Source: Nitrospiria bacterium | Lineage (GTDB): Bacteria > Nitrospirota > UBA9217 | Reading direction: 5' to 3' | Assembly: GCA_919901555.1 (NCBI GenBank) | Contig: CAKKPG010000089.1 | Span: 1-43,099, forward strand | DNA: 43,099 nt | In this document: positions 7,518 through 16,177 of the stretch, one piece after another | Position numbering within the stretch: position 1 is the stretch's first letter | Layout of the letters: each line of letters starts with the position of its first letter | The notes under the pieces: generated by a model | What the model saw: only the letters and a program-made list of their open reading frames with translations | What the model was told of the DNA's origin: nothing | The model's database searches: none | Position numbers and translations under genes: made by a program

Positions 7518-8846
7518 TCATTCTACCACAACACCGAATCGTTTCAGAAGGGATATCCCCGCGTCCAGGGTCTCGTGGACGGTCCTGCGCTTTATCTCCT
7601 GGTTCACGAACTCCTGCTCGAAGGCCCCGGCGAGGTCGAGCATCTGTTTGTCGGAGTCGGTCATGCCGTCCCTTCCCACGATGGCTTCGAGCCTGCGGAG
7701 GTCCCTTCCCTTGGCGTAGTATTTATACAGGAGGTTCGAGACCTTTCGATGGTCTTCCCGCGTGTGTCCGGCGCCGATTCCGTGCTGCATCAGGCGTGAC
7801 AGGCTCGGCAGCACGTCCACGGGCGGGAAGATGCCCTTCCGGTGCAGGTCGCGGGAGAGCACGATCTGGCCTTCCGTGATGTAGCCGGTGAGGTCCGGGA
7901 TGGGATGGGTGATGTCGTCCTCGGGCATGGTCAGCACCGGCAGCATGGTCACCGATCCGGCAAGTCCCTTGACCTTCCCGGCGCGCTCGTAGAGCGAGGC
8001 GAGGTCCGAATACATGTATCCCGGGTAGCCCCGTCGGCCCGGCAGCTCCTCCCGCGCCGTCGAGACCTCCCGCAGGGCGTCGCAGTAGTTCGTCATGTCC
8101 GTGATGACCACGAGCACGTCAATGCCGAGCTCGAAGGCGAGATACTCCGACACGGTGAGGGCGAACCGGGGCGTGAGCAGCCGCTCCATGACCGGGTCGT
8201 CGGCCATGTTCACGAAGGCCACGAACCCCGTGCGCATCTCCTGGAGCACGGTTCGGTAAAAGGAATACTCCCGGAAGGTGAGCCCCAGGGCGGCGAAGAC
8301 CACCACGAACCGTTTGGTCTCGTCCGCGAGCCGTGCGTTTCGCAGGATGCCGGCGGCCATCTCCTTTGACGGGAGGCCGGCGGCGGAAAAGATGGGCAGT
8401 TTCTGCCCCTTGACAAGGGTGTTCAGCCCGTCGATGCAAGAGAACCCCGTTTCGATGAACTCCTCGGGCCGGGCCCGCGCCGAAGGGTTGATGGGGAAGC
8501 CCGTGATGGGCGATTGCTTCTCGGGGATGAACAGGGGCATGCCGTCCATGGGCAGGAACGAGCCGTTGAAGACCCGGCCGATGATGTCCGGGGAGAGGGG
8601 CGCAAGCTTCACGGTCTCGCTGAAGATGATGGACGAGTTCTCCACGTCGAGGCCGCGGGTATCGCCGTAGACCTGGATCAGCACTGTCTCGCCGTCGATC
8701 TTCAGGACCTCGCCGTCCATCCGCCTGTTGTCGGGATAGACGATCCTGACCATCTCTCCGATGCGGGCGCTGAAGACCTTGTCAACGAAGACCAGCGGTC
8801 CGCCGATGGAGGAGATGGTCCGGTATATGTGCTCGGAAAGGCGCAT
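7518..8846 (-). CDS. atpB: A/V-type ATP synthase subunit B
   Basis: A protein of about 442 residues, the regulatory non-catalytic subunit of the A/V-type ATPase head. It starts with the family-typical GGPLVFVDKV, then shows GRVFNGSFLPMDG. The degenerate nucleotide region FSAAGLPSKEMAA replaces the P-loop, as in all B subunits. SEYLAFELGIDVLVVITDMTNYCDALREVS and GYPGYMYSDLASLYERAG follow. I placed the start at ATG 8846 (MRLSEHIYR). A longer frame to 8888 runs into an AT-rich intergenic repeat and adds residues not seen in the family. It is the last gene of the minus-strand ATPase operon. Confidence 0.93.
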   Translation of the reverse strand: MRLSEHIYRTISSIGGPLVFVDKVFSARIGEMVRIVYPDNRRMDGEVLKIDGETVLIQVYGDTRGLDVENSSIIFSETVKLAPLSPDIIGRVFNGSFLPMDGMPLFIPEKQSPITGFPINPSARARPEEFIETGFSCIDGLNTLVKGQKLPIFSAAGLPSKEMAAGILRNARLADETKRFVVVFAALGLTFREYSFYRTVLQEMRTGFVAFVNMADDPVMERLLTPRFALTVSEYLAFELGIDVLVVITDMTNYCDALREVSTAREELPGRRGYPGYMYSDLASLYERAGKVKGLAGSVTMLPVLTMPEDDITHPIPDLTGYITEGQIVLSRDLHRKGIFPPVDVLPSLSRLMQHGIGAGHTREDHRKVSNLLYKYYAKGRDLRRLEAIVGRDGMTDSDKQMLDLAGAFEQEFVNQEIKRRTVHETLDAGISLLKRFGVVVE

Positions 8847-8859
8847 AGTGAAAATAAAA

Positions 8860-8936
8860 TAAGTCAAAATGAAAAAGGCAAAATGCAAAATGCAAATTGG
8901 AAAGGTCTCTCATTTTGAATTTTGACTTTTGTATTC
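8860..8936. repeat. AT-rich intergenic repeat between atpA and atpB
   Basis: A stretch of AAAATGCAAAATGCAAATTGG, in part, and its near inverted counterpart CATTTTGAATTTTGAC and TTCATTTTGCATTC could form a weak hairpin. The same style of AATTGTAAATTG repeat occurs at 19385-19480 and 39524-39560, so these are dispersed intergenic repeats. Confidence 0.45.
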
Positions 8937-8937
8937 T

Positions 8938-10599
8938 TCATTTTGCATTCAAAGATGTCTTCACCGCCTCCTCCAGCAGGACCCCCTGTTTCAGTTTCTC
9001 CGACGCGGCTGCGTGGAATTCCACGATCGCCCCGATCCGGTCGATGGTCTTGTCCGGCGGCGAGAAGGCGTCCTCGGTGTAGGCATTCTGGCCGAGGAAC
9101 TCCGTGCGCACCCGCTCGGCAACCTGCATGAGCAATCGGTCAGCGTCCTGCAGCCCCTCGATGCCCACGAGCTCCGTCACCTCCCGGAGCGACTCTTCCC
9201 GCCGCAGGACCTCCCGGCACTTCTGCTTCAGCTCTTCCCAGCGGGGAGAGACCTTCTCCCTGAAATGCGGCGCCAGTTCCTTCTCGTACAGCGAGTAGCT
9301 CTGGAACCAGTTTATGGCCGGGAAGTGCCTGCGGTGGGCCAGTGACGTGTCGAGCATCAGGAACGCGCCGGCGGTCCGCAGGCAGGCCTGGGTCACGGGC
9401 TCCGTGAGGTCGCCTCCGGGAGGGGACACGGAGAGGATCATGCTGAGCGAGCCGAGCTCTCCCGAGAGCGTCTCGACCACTCCGGCGCGCTCGAAGAAGC
9501 TCGACAGCCGGGACGCGAGGTACGTGGGGTAGCCCTCCTCGCCGGGCATTTCCTCGAGGGACGATGATATCTCCCGGAGCGCCTCGGCCCACCGCGACAG
9601 GCTGTCCGCCAGGAGCAGCACGTGGTAGCCCATGTCGCGATAGTACTCCGCCATGGTCACGGCGGTGTAGATCGACGCCTCCCGGGCCGCCACGGGCATG
9701 TTCGACGTGTTCACCACGAACACCGTCCGCTCCGTGAGCTTCCTGCCGGACCAGGGATCGGTAAGCGTCACAAACTCCTCCAGCATCTCGGCCATTTCGT
9801 TTCCCCGCTCGCCGCACCCCACATAGACCACGATCTCCACGTCCGCGAACTTGGCAATGGACTGCTCCAGGATGGTCTTGCCCGTGCCGAACCCGCCGGG
9901 AAAGACGGCGGTCCCTCCCCGGGAGAGCGGGAAGAGCATGTCGATGGACCGCTGGCCGGTGATGAGGGGCTCACGCGATGGAAGCTTGCGCCGGATCGGC
10001 CGCGGCGTCCTGACGGGCCACTCGGTGCAGCCCACCATATCCCTTCCGCCGTCCAATTCCCCCAGGGAATCATTCAAACTGAAATCGCCGTCGATGATCC
10101 GGAGAATGGCGCCGTCATAGTGGCTCAGGAAGTAGTGCTTGAAAGGTCCTTCCTCTACATATCCCAGCCGTTCGCCCATCCGCACCGCGTCGCCCGGCTT
10201 CTTCAAGGGATGGAAACGCCATTGCTTCATATAGTCCAGGGCATAGAGTTCCTTCCCGGTGGTGATGAAGGGACCGGTCTCTTCCCGGAGCCGTTCCAGG
10301 GGACGCTGCAGACCGTCGAACATGCCCGCCAGCAGCCCGGGGCCGAGCCGGACCGTGAGCGGATTGCCCGTACCCTTCACCGGCTCGCCCATGCCGAGGC
10401 CGCGGGTGTCTTCATAGACCTGGATGATCGCGCCGGGGCCCTCAAGTCTTACCACCTCGCCGGTGAGCATGGCCCTTCCTACGTAGACCCGGTCGTAGAG
10501 TTTCAGCCCCTGCATGTCCACGGTCACCGTAGGGCCCGATATGCCTTTAATGTGTCCGACGTTGTGTTCGCTGCTGTGTTCGGTTCTCTGAACGGTCAT
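8938..10599 (-). CDS. atpA: A/V-type ATP synthase catalytic subunit A
   Basis: The catalytic subunit, about 553 residues. The P-loop reads GGFGTGKT (family usually GAFGSGKT) and is followed by YVGCGERGNEMAEML. Other landmarks are the A-specific non-homologous region with GMFDGLQRPL and the RPIRRKLPSREPLITGQRSIDMLFPLSRG segment, cited in part. The downstream NTSNMPVAAREASIYTAV and SLSRWAEALREIS match family motifs. It hydrolyses or makes ATP on the cytoplasmic head. The start at ATG 10599 (MTVQR) overlaps the end of atpF by 4 bases, which argues for coupled translation. A longer in-frame extension to 10713 overlaps atpF heavily and is not family-like. Confidence 0.94.
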   Translation of the reverse strand: MTVQRTEHSSEHNVGHIKGISGPTVTVDMQGLKLYDRVYVGRAMLTGEVVRLEGPGAIIQVYEDTRGLGMGEPVKGTGNPLTVRLGPGLLAGMFDGLQRPLERLREETGPFITTGKELYALDYMKQWRFHPLKKPGDAVRMGERLGYVEEGPFKHYFLSHYDGAILRIIDGDFSLNDSLGELDGGRDMVGCTEWPVRTPRPIRRKLPSREPLITGQRSIDMLFPLSRGGTAVFPGGFGTGKTILEQSIAKFADVEIVVYVGCGERGNEMAEMLEEFVTLTDPWSGRKLTERTVFVVNTSNMPVAAREASIYTAVTMAEYYRDMGYHVLLLADSLSRWAEALREISSSLEEMPGEEGYPTYLASRLSSFFERAGVVETLSGELGSLSMILSVSPPGGDLTEPVTQACLRTAGAFLMLDTSLAHRRHFPAINWFQSYSLYEKELAPHFREKVSPRWEELKQKCREVLRREESLREVTELVGIEGLQDADRLLMQVAERVRTEFLGQNAYTEDAFSPPDKTIDRIGAIVEFHAAASEKLKQGVLLEEAVKTSLNAK

Positions 10600-10916
10600 A
10601 CCTTCAACCTCACGTGGTATCCTATGGCTCTGCGGATGAGCGCCAGGGCGTAATCCTCGGCAGCCGCTCCCTTCCGCTCCGGCGCGGGCAGGAAGAGCAG
10701 GATCCCATGCCATTTTTTCTCCAGCTCCCGCAGCCGTGCCTCGTTCACGCCCTGCCGGAGGCGCTCATCGATGACGATCAGGCCGATGTTTTCATCAGCC
10801 ATAAAGGTTCTGACCATATCGTCTGCCGTCCGTTCCGTTGCCGTGTGCTGGGCCACGCCCGCGAGCTGGAACCCGAATTCCCCGTCAGGGGGTGTGAGGA
10901 AGACGATTTTCTTCAC
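10596..10916 (-). CDS. atpF: A/V-type ATP synthase subunit F
   Basis: A 106-residue subunit F, a central stalk component that contacts subunit D. It begins KKIVFLTPPDGEFGFQLAGV and contains MADENIGLIVIDERL, the usual Rossmann-like strand and loop of this family. The start is a GTG at 10916 that overlaps the TGA of atpC (GTGA), with an AGGAG site just upstream. The alternative longer frame to 11000 has no family support. The length is normal for the family. Confidence 0.88.
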   Translation of the reverse strand: MKKIVFLTPPDGEFGFQLAGVAQHTATERTADDMVRTFMADENIGLIVIDERLRQGVNEARLRELEKKWHGILLFLPAPERKGAAAEDYALALIRRAIGYHVRLKV

Positions 10917-11878
10917 GACAGGATCTCCTGGGAGACGAGCTCCCGGTCCATATCCCGGCCGGCGAGGATGGCGCTCAGGTTTCTGGCCTCGATGAAGCAC
11001 TGCCAGAGGTACTGGAGGATCCGCCCTATTTCCGATGCCGTCCGCGCCTCCTTCTTGAGGAGCCGAGTCATCCCCTCGATCAGGGCATGCTCCACGCTCG
11101 TGGGGGTGATGATCTCCGGCGCCGTCCCCGTGAGCCGGGCGATCAGATCGCTCGCCCCCTCCCCTGTTCTGCTGCCCGCGGCCTGGGTCAAGACCGGTTC
11201 CTCGATTGTTCCGCCGCGAAGAAAGAGGGGACGGTCCTTCATGGTCCAGCGCTGGTGCTTGTAGAGGCTCATGATGTTCCGCATGTCGATCAGCCGCCGG
11301 AAGAAGCCGCGCATGATCGGGTGCAGCGGCGAGCGGACGGTGTGTTCGAGGCAGGTGTCGGTGATGTGCTGCTCCACGGCGCCCAGGCCGCCCCGTAGAA
11401 AGAGGTCTTCCAGCCCGGAAAACCGCGGGGACATGACGATCAAGACGCGCTCGACCTCCGGCAGTACCGCAGGAACGTCGGGAAGATCGCGGAGCGTCGT
11501 TTTGACCGTCTTCGCGAGCAAGCTTGCGAGCAGGACCTCCTGCAAGCGTTTTTCATCGTTTCCCCGTTTGTAGCGGAGTGCGAGGAACAGGGTGCGCAGT
11601 TCCTGGTGCGTGAAAAAGGGCTTGAAGATGCGGCGCAGCGCGCTGTTCATCTGCAAATAGACCCACTCATACTCCCGGGCGAGCCGCTGCCACGGAATGT
11701 CCTCCGCCCGCGCCGCGATGATGTTCCGGTACCCTGTGGCGGCGAGCGATGCCAGGGGATCAGGGGAGAAAATCAGGGCGTCCCAGTCCCTCAGGAACGC
11801 GGCCGACCGCCCCTGGATGCGCGCCACGAGGTACTCGGTGGGGTAGCCGCCGTCTTCGATTTTCCGCAAGAGTTCCAT
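10913..11878 (-). CDS. atpC: A/V-type ATP synthase subunit C (V-type d-like)
   Basis: A 321-residue, largely helical, Arg- and Leu-rich protein matching the archaeal/V-type C (d) subunit that links the rotating central stalk to the proteolipid ring. Recognisable segments include YLVARIQGRSAAFLRDWD at the N-terminus, RTLFLALRYKRGND in the middle and FIEARNLSAILAGRDMDRE near the C-terminus (the last resembles the NLRLILRGK-type end of the family). The TGA overlaps the GTG of atpF. The gene starts just after the nested palindrome at 11890-12142, which separates it from the D-H-I-K-E half of the locus. Confidence 0.85.
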   Translation of the reverse strand: MELLRKIEDGGYPTEYLVARIQGRSAAFLRDWDALIFSPDPLASLAATGYRNIIAARAEDIPWQRLAREYEWVYLQMNSALRRIFKPFFTHQELRTLFLALRYKRGNDEKRLQEVLLASLLAKTVKTTLRDLPDVPAVLPEVERVLIVMSPRFSGLEDLFLRGGLGAVEQHITDTCLEHTVRSPLHPIMRGFFRRLIDMRNIMSLYKHQRWTMKDRPLFLRGGTIEEPVLTQAAGSRTGEGASDLIARLTGTAPEIITPTSVEHALIEGMTRLLKKEARTASEIGRILQYLWQCFIEARNLSAILAGRDMDRELVSQEILS

Positions 11879-11889
11879 AGTTGATGGTC

Positions 11890-12142
11890 TCGTAAAAAGT
11901 CATTTTTTAACCGCAGAGACGCGGAGGCACGGAGAAAAGCTCCTAACAGGTCGCTGAAAACGTATTTTCAGGTGTCATCCTGAACGAAGTGAAGGATCTC
12001 AAGTATTTGGAAAGACGAGATTCTTCGCTGCGCTCAGAATGACAGTTACTATGTTTTCTGAAGTTTTTCAGCAGCCTGCTAAATTTCAATACGTTCTTCT
12101 CAGCGTCTCAGCGCCTCAGCGGTGAATTTTTGGTTTTTACGA
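11890..12142. repeat. triple nested palindrome inside the ATPase operon
   Basis: Three pairs of inverted arms are nested around one centre. The outer pair is CGTAAAAA with CGCAGAGACGCGGAGGCAC on the left, against a GAGACGCTGAG-type partner and TTTTTACG on the right. The middle pair is ACAGGTCGCTGAAAA against TTTTCAGCAGCCTG. The inner pair is two 28-base arms, 11973-12000 and 12017-12044, of the widespread TCATTCTGAGCGAAGCGAAG type. It lies between atpE and atpC, codes for nothing, and would fold into a long hairpin in the operon mRNA. Confidence 0.75.
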
Positions 12143-12147
12143 CTGCA

Positions 12148-12747
12148 TCATATTTGATTACGTTGACGATCTTCATGCTCCGTCTCGACACTCTTTTCCA
12201 GTTCCCGGATCAGTCCGGGGAGGATCTTCGGCCACGACCGTTCCAATCTTGTTTCAAAGGTATTGACGACCCGGATCTTTCCATCCCTGTCCGACACCTC
12301 AAGTCCTCCAATGATCGTGCCGTCCGGAACGATCTCGGCGCCGGGGAAATGGGTCTTCGCCATATCCGCATCAGCGGGGTTCACCCGCGCGACCGCCCAG
12401 GGGTGTTGCGGCAGCTCGCGGACCAGGGCGGCGAAGGTCTCTGCGTATTGGTCAGTCCGGAGCTGGGCGATTGAGGCCCGGGCGAGACGCGCCATCCGGT
12501 CGGAGAGCTCCTGCTCAGCCCGGAGCCTTATTGCGCGCGCGCATGCAGCGGCTTCCGACAGCACTTCGCCGGCCACGTCGGCGACGGCTTTGGATTGCTC
12601 CTGATCGTGCTCCGCACGGATGCGCTCGATCTCCCTGGCCGCCTTCGTGCGGAGGGCTTTCGCCTCGGTCTCCGCCTCTTGCCGGATCGCCCGGATTTTT
12701 TCTTCTCCCTCGGAACGGAGGGCCTCGATCAACTCCCGGTAGCCCAT
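12148..12747 (-). CDS. atpE: A/V-type ATP synthase subunit E
   Basis: A 199-residue peripheral-stalk subunit. The N-terminal ~110 residues are a long charged helix rich in Ala, Glu, Arg and Lys, suited to the coiled coil with the G/H subunit. The C-terminal globular part contains the family-like GGLEVSDRDGKIRVVNTFETRLE around residues 145-168. The start codon is one base past the stop of atpK. The ribosome site would lie inside the end of atpK. It anchors the catalytic head to subunit I together with the coiled-coil protein at 14844-15191. Confidence 0.88.
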   Translation of the reverse strand: MGYRELIEALRSEGEEKIRAIRQEAETEAKALRTKAAREIERIRAEHDQEQSKAVADVAGEVLSEAAACARAIRLRAEQELSDRMARLARASIAQLRTDQYAETFAALVRELPQHPWAVARVNPADADMAKTHFPGAEIVPDGTIIGGLEVSDRDGKIRVVNTFETRLERSWPKILPGLIRELEKSVETEHEDRQRNQI

Positions 12748-12748
12748 G

Positions 12749-12973
12749 CTATTTTACCGTCAGGAGGATCATGGTGGCGATGACGAAGCCGAGGATCACC
12801 ATGGTCTCCGGGATGGCCAGCAGGATGATGATGGTGCCGCTCAACTCGGGTTTTTCCGCCAGGGCGCCGGCCCCAGCCGCTCCGATCTTTGACTGCGCCC
12901 ACGCCGTGGCAAAGGCAGGGAGCCCGATGGACAGCGCTGCTGCAAAGGCGATGAGTACTTTTTGCATTTCCAT
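12749..12973 (-). CDS. atpK: A/V-type ATP synthase subunit K (proteolipid c ring)
   Basis: A 74-residue protein with two hydrophobic helices separated by a Gly/Ala-rich polar loop. The second helix carries LLAIPETMVILGFVIATMIL, where the Glu in PET is the ion-binding carboxylate. At about 8 kDa with one hairpin it resembles F-type c subunits and short bacterial/archaeal V-type rings more than the 16-kDa double-hairpin form of Enterococcus. The PET-type site lacks an obvious set of extra Na+ ligands, so proton coupling is likelier, but this cannot be settled by eye. A strong ribosome site, AAGGAGG, lies upstream and overlaps the end of atpI. Confidence 0.9.
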   Translation of the reverse strand: MEMQKVLIAFAAALSIGLPAFATAWAQSKIGAAGAGALAEKPELSGTIIILLAIPETMVILGFVIATMILLTVK

Positions 12974-12985
12974 ACGTTATCCTCC

Positions 12986-14869
12986 TTAATGGCCCCGGCT
13001 CAGGGGCTCGAATTTCTTTCCCCCGTATTCCAGAAACTTGCTGAAGAACTCCACATACTGGAGCCGGAGGGAGTGAATCGTGGGCGCCAGGATGCCGAGC
13101 AGGATGTTCAGCACATGGAGCAGGCCCCCCACGATCACGCCCACGACGATATCTCCCGTCAAGCCGGCCAGCTCGTTCGCCACGAAGGCGAGCAGCACCG
13201 AAGTGAGGCCGATGGCCATGATCCTGGCATAGGAGATGATGTTGCCCACGCTCTTGAGCAGTTCCAGCGGCGCCAGCAGCCCGCCCGTAAAGAGCAGCAG
13301 GGGTGTCACGAACAGGATCGCAATGACGATGGGCCGCGTCATCAATACCATAAAGGGCACGTAGAGCGAGGCGACGGCGGCCACCAGGCAGAGGATGATG
13401 AACAGCGTAGCCAGCTTGAAGATCGCCTCTTTCCGCATCTTTCGCCTGAAGGCGGAGAACGCCCCGAGGAGGAGCCCCAGGGCCACGTGCGCCACGCCCA
13501 AGGCGATGGCGAAGATGAGCATGGGCAGGATGGCCGTGCTCCGTTCGACGATGATCGGTTTGAGGCCGACCAGCCGATGGCCGAGGTCGCCGAAGAACTC
13601 GCCGTAGAGAAAACCGAAGATGATGGAATTCAGGGACGCGACGCGCAGGATCCTGCCGGCATCGGCGACGTTCCGTTGCTTTCGGAACCGCGTGAGCAGA
13701 ATGAACGACAGGATTACGAGGACGATGCCGTAGCCGGCGTCGCCCAGGATGATGCCGAACAGGACAGGGAAGAAGACGCCGATAAAGGGCGTCGGATCAT
13801 AGGACGTGTACCGCGGCAGAGGCAGGAGCCGGGAGAACAGTTCGAAAGGTTTGAAGTACGCCCTGTTCCTGAGCACCACGGGCACGTGCTCCAGGTCTTC
13901 CTCGCGGATTTCCTTTTCCTCCACCACCATCTGCATGCCGAAGGAGGCCGCCAGCTGGCTCCGGAGCCTGGGCACGTCATCGGACGGCATCCATCCATGC
14001 ATGGAGAAGCACATCTTGGTCTCGAAGACCGAGGCCGTGGTCCGCAGCAGCGAGAGCCGCTCATCGATCCAGTCCCGCACGGCGATGTAGAGGGGCGTCC
14101 ACCGCAGGCAAAGCTCAGCCAGTTCGGCATCCACCGTTCGGATCCGGGCGGCCAACTCCTCCGTCCGCTTTTTGATGTAGACGATCTTTTCCGGAAACGA
14201 AAGGCGGCCGAAGGACGGGGGGAAGTCCAGCTCCGGGATATGCTCGTCGCTCAGCGCTTTTCTCACCTTGTCTGAAAAGTCCTTGCCCAGCGTGATCAGG
14301 CCGACGGTGGCGCCGTCCTCGGCAACAGCGGTAAGCAGCTCAAATTTCCAGTCCGTGAGCCGCGACAGCACCTCCCGCAGGCGCCCCACAGCCGCCGGGT
14401 CCTTGATGGTGAGGCCGATGAAATCCAGGTCAGGAGTTTCGAGCGCGCCGGTGAACAGCGTTCCCAATGTCTTCAGGAAGGCGGTGTGCCGCCCCAATTC
14501 CGACAGCTCTTTCTGGAGCGTCTCTTTTTGCCGGCGGAGGCCCCGGCAGACCTCCAGGTGCTTGTCGATGGTGTAGGAAACGGTGTCGATGATGGAGACG
14601 GGATTGATGTAACTTTTTCTGACCGTGAGTTTAGGCAGGTGCGAGAGGAGTTCGTCCAGTTTCAGCCTGAGGCTTTCGAGAAAGAGGCGCTCCGAGAGCG
14701 TCTTCTCGTCCAGGAGAAAGCCCCGGACGTGCTCTTCCACGCCTTTTTCGATGAAGCCGCCGGCGTCCCGTTCTATCTGCAGCACTCCCGTCGCCTGGAT
14801 CAGGGAGAGCGCGTCCTGGATCCGCGCCTTGGGGCCGACAATTTCAACTTTTGACATCCGGACGATCAT
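12986..14869 (-). CDS. atpI: A/V-type ATP synthase subunit I (membrane a subunit)
   Basis: A 627-residue protein with the two-part layout of the family: a soluble helical N-terminal half (about residues 1-340) and a C-terminal half with several membrane helices. The membrane part begins around YTSYDPTPFIGVFFPVLFG and contains FGFLYGEFFGDL and ISYARIMAIGLTSVLLAFV, which carries the conserved Arg that faces the proteolipid ring. The end is HSLRLQYVEFFSKFLEYGGKKFEPL, in part, as is usual for the family. The start overlaps the end of the 14844 gene by 26 bases. MSKVEIVG at 14857 is an alternative start. Confidence 0.92.
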   Translation of the reverse strand: MIVRMSKVEIVGPKARIQDALSLIQATGVLQIERDAGGFIEKGVEEHVRGFLLDEKTLSERLFLESLRLKLDELLSHLPKLTVRKSYINPVSIIDTVSYTIDKHLEVCRGLRRQKETLQKELSELGRHTAFLKTLGTLFTGALETPDLDFIGLTIKDPAAVGRLREVLSRLTDWKFELLTAVAEDGATVGLITLGKDFSDKVRKALSDEHIPELDFPPSFGRLSFPEKIVYIKKRTEELAARIRTVDAELAELCLRWTPLYIAVRDWIDERLSLLRTTASVFETKMCFSMHGWMPSDDVPRLRSQLAASFGMQMVVEEKEIREEDLEHVPVVLRNRAYFKPFELFSRLLPLPRYTSYDPTPFIGVFFPVLFGIILGDAGYGIVLVILSFILLTRFRKQRNVADAGRILRVASLNSIIFGFLYGEFFGDLGHRLVGLKPIIVERSTAILPMLIFAIALGVAHVALGLLLGAFSAFRRKMRKEAIFKLATLFIILCLVAAVASLYVPFMVLMTRPIVIAILFVTPLLLFTGGLLAPLELLKSVGNIISYARIMAIGLTSVLLAFVANELAGLTGDIVVGVIVGGLLHVLNILLGILAPTIHSLRLQYVEFFSKFLEYGGKKFEPLSRGH

Positions 14870-15191
14870 GACGGTCTGCTCCCGGAAGAACGCGGTGGAT
14901 CTGTTGTGCCATGATCTGTTGGAGCCGCGTATCGCTCGGGGCGGCCAGCTCTTCCGCCTGACGCTCTGTTCGGCGCAGGAGTTCCGTGGCCCGGGCCTCT
15001 GCCTCGGCCTTTGCCGTCACCATGGTTGCGGCGGATTCTGCCCGAAGACGCTCCGCCTCTTCCGCCACCGACTGCGCGGCCTCCGCCTTGACCCCGTCGA
15101 TCCGTTCACGGGCCTTCTTCCGTTCGGCCTCGATCCGTGCCTGGATCTCCTGCTCCGCTTCGATTACGGCGCCCAGTACGCTCGCGTCCAC
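14844..15191 (-). CDS. atpH: A/V-type ATP synthase subunit H/G-like coiled-coil protein
   Basis: A 115-residue protein that is almost entirely one long amphipathic helix rich in Ala, Glu, Arg and Lys (IEAEQEIQARIEAERKKARE at the start). This matches the G/H peripheral stalk subunits that pair with subunit E. Sequence identity between family members is always low, so the call rests on composition, length and position between atpD and atpI. Its end overlaps atpI, consistent with translational coupling. Confidence 0.75.
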   Translation of the reverse strand: MDASVLGAVIEAEQEIQARIEAERKKARERIDGVKAEAAQSVAEEAERLRAESAATMVTAKAEAEARATELLRRTERQAEELAAPSDTRLQQIMAQQIHRVLPGADRHDRPDVKS

Positions 15192-15198
15192 GGCCCTG

Positions 15199-15819
15199 TC
15201 AATCCTCCTTGAACCGTTTCAACCGGTAGAATGCCTCCCGCTCCCGCTCGCTGATGTAGTGGGCGATGGACCGGATCTGCATTGCCACGTCGGGAAGGAC
15301 CCTTTCCTCCAGCACGCGGATCCGCCTGGTGGTGCGCAGGATCTCGTCACCCAGCCGCTTGATCTTGCTTTCGTAGGCCGCGATCTGGAGCATGGCGTCG
15401 AGGATTTTCTCGAAGAGCGTGATGGACTCTTCCACGTGCGGCGTGGTGGACCGCCAGTCATAGCCCCGCTCCTCCGGCTTCCGGAGGGGCGTCTCGTGAT
15501 ACTCGATGTCGCGGTAGGCGAGGCCCCAGACGCTCTTTACGGTGATGTTCACCGGGAAGTCCCGCCGGGTGAGGGCCGTGAGCGACTCCAGCCCCCCATT
15601 CCGCTCCAGCCCGCGGCTGAGCGCGAGCTCGGCGAGGGCCCGGGCATAGGTCTTTCTGATCTCCTCACGGGACCGGAGGAAGGGGAGTGTGGCGGCCAGG
15701 AATTCCCTGATGAGCGCCTGCCGCCTGGCCTTCAAGATGGCGATGCTGTTGAAGACAGACCGGTGCTTTTCTCTTAACAGGAGCAGGTTCGTCCGCGTGG
15801 GATGGACGGTCGTCATCAT
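15199..15819 (-). CDS. atpD: A/V-type ATP synthase subunit D
   Basis: A 206-residue central rotor shaft protein. The N-terminal PTRTNLLLLREKHRSVFNS is the family signature (usually PTRxxLLxLKxRL). Long helices follow at both ends, and the C-terminal part contains RLGDEILRTTRRIRVLE. It is the first gene of the minus-strand operon here, whereas D is usually at or near the end of archaeal and bacterial A/V-type loci. The start at 15819 (MMTTVHPTRTN) is preceded by a GAGAG site. The upstream region holds the second MITE-like element. Confidence 0.92.
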   Translation of the reverse strand: MMTTVHPTRTNLLLLREKHRSVFNSIAILKARRQALIREFLAATLPFLRSREEIRKTYARALAELALSRGLERNGGLESLTALTRRDFPVNITVKSVWGLAYRDIEYHETPLRKPEERGYDWRSTTPHVEESITLFEKILDAMLQIAAYESKIKRLGDEILRTTRRIRVLEERVLPDVAMQIRSIAHYISEREREAFYRLKRFKED

Positions 15820-15910
15820 AATCTCTCAAGGGGTGCGCAGTGAAGGTGAATTGCAACACAAACATGCGTTATTTTTAGTATATCACAAAGGGGAAGCCGC
15901 TTCAGTGTGC

Positions 15911-16138
15911 GTAATCCTTCAGCTACGGGGGCAGCAGCCCTTTCGCTCTGCCGCGCAAGCGTGCACATTGGGCAATGGCTGCACAAGGATATCCGTCCTG
16001 TCCCCGCAGCACGTACGCTTCGCACGTGCCTGCTTTGGGACAAGTGGTTTTATCATGATTTGCGGGGCACTGAAAAGCGCGTCTATCTCTCAAGGGCTGC
16101 TACCCCCTGCTCATTTATCCCCGTAACTGAAGGATTAC
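15911..16138. mobile_element. second MITE-like element with 20-bp terminal inverted repeats
   Basis: The ends GTAATCCTTCAGCTACGGGG (15911-15930) and CCCCGTAACTGAAGGATTAC (16119-16138) match in 19 of 20 positions as inverted repeats. A second inner pair, GCAGCAGCCC and GGGCTGCTACC, extends the palindrome with an offset. The ~190 bases between contain further palindromes and no gene. The element differs in sequence from the one at 6267-6453 but has the same overall architecture. Confidence 0.7.
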
Positions 16139-16177
16139 CCGTGTGCTAACATTCCTGTTGACACCGGAGTTTAGAAT

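Noticed and set aside
12962-14275. Long plus-strand open frame (437 codons) opposite atpI
   Set aside because: It is a shadow of atpI in GC-rich DNA; its composition (His, Gln, Arg, Glu rich) and lack of any motif are typical of antisense frames.
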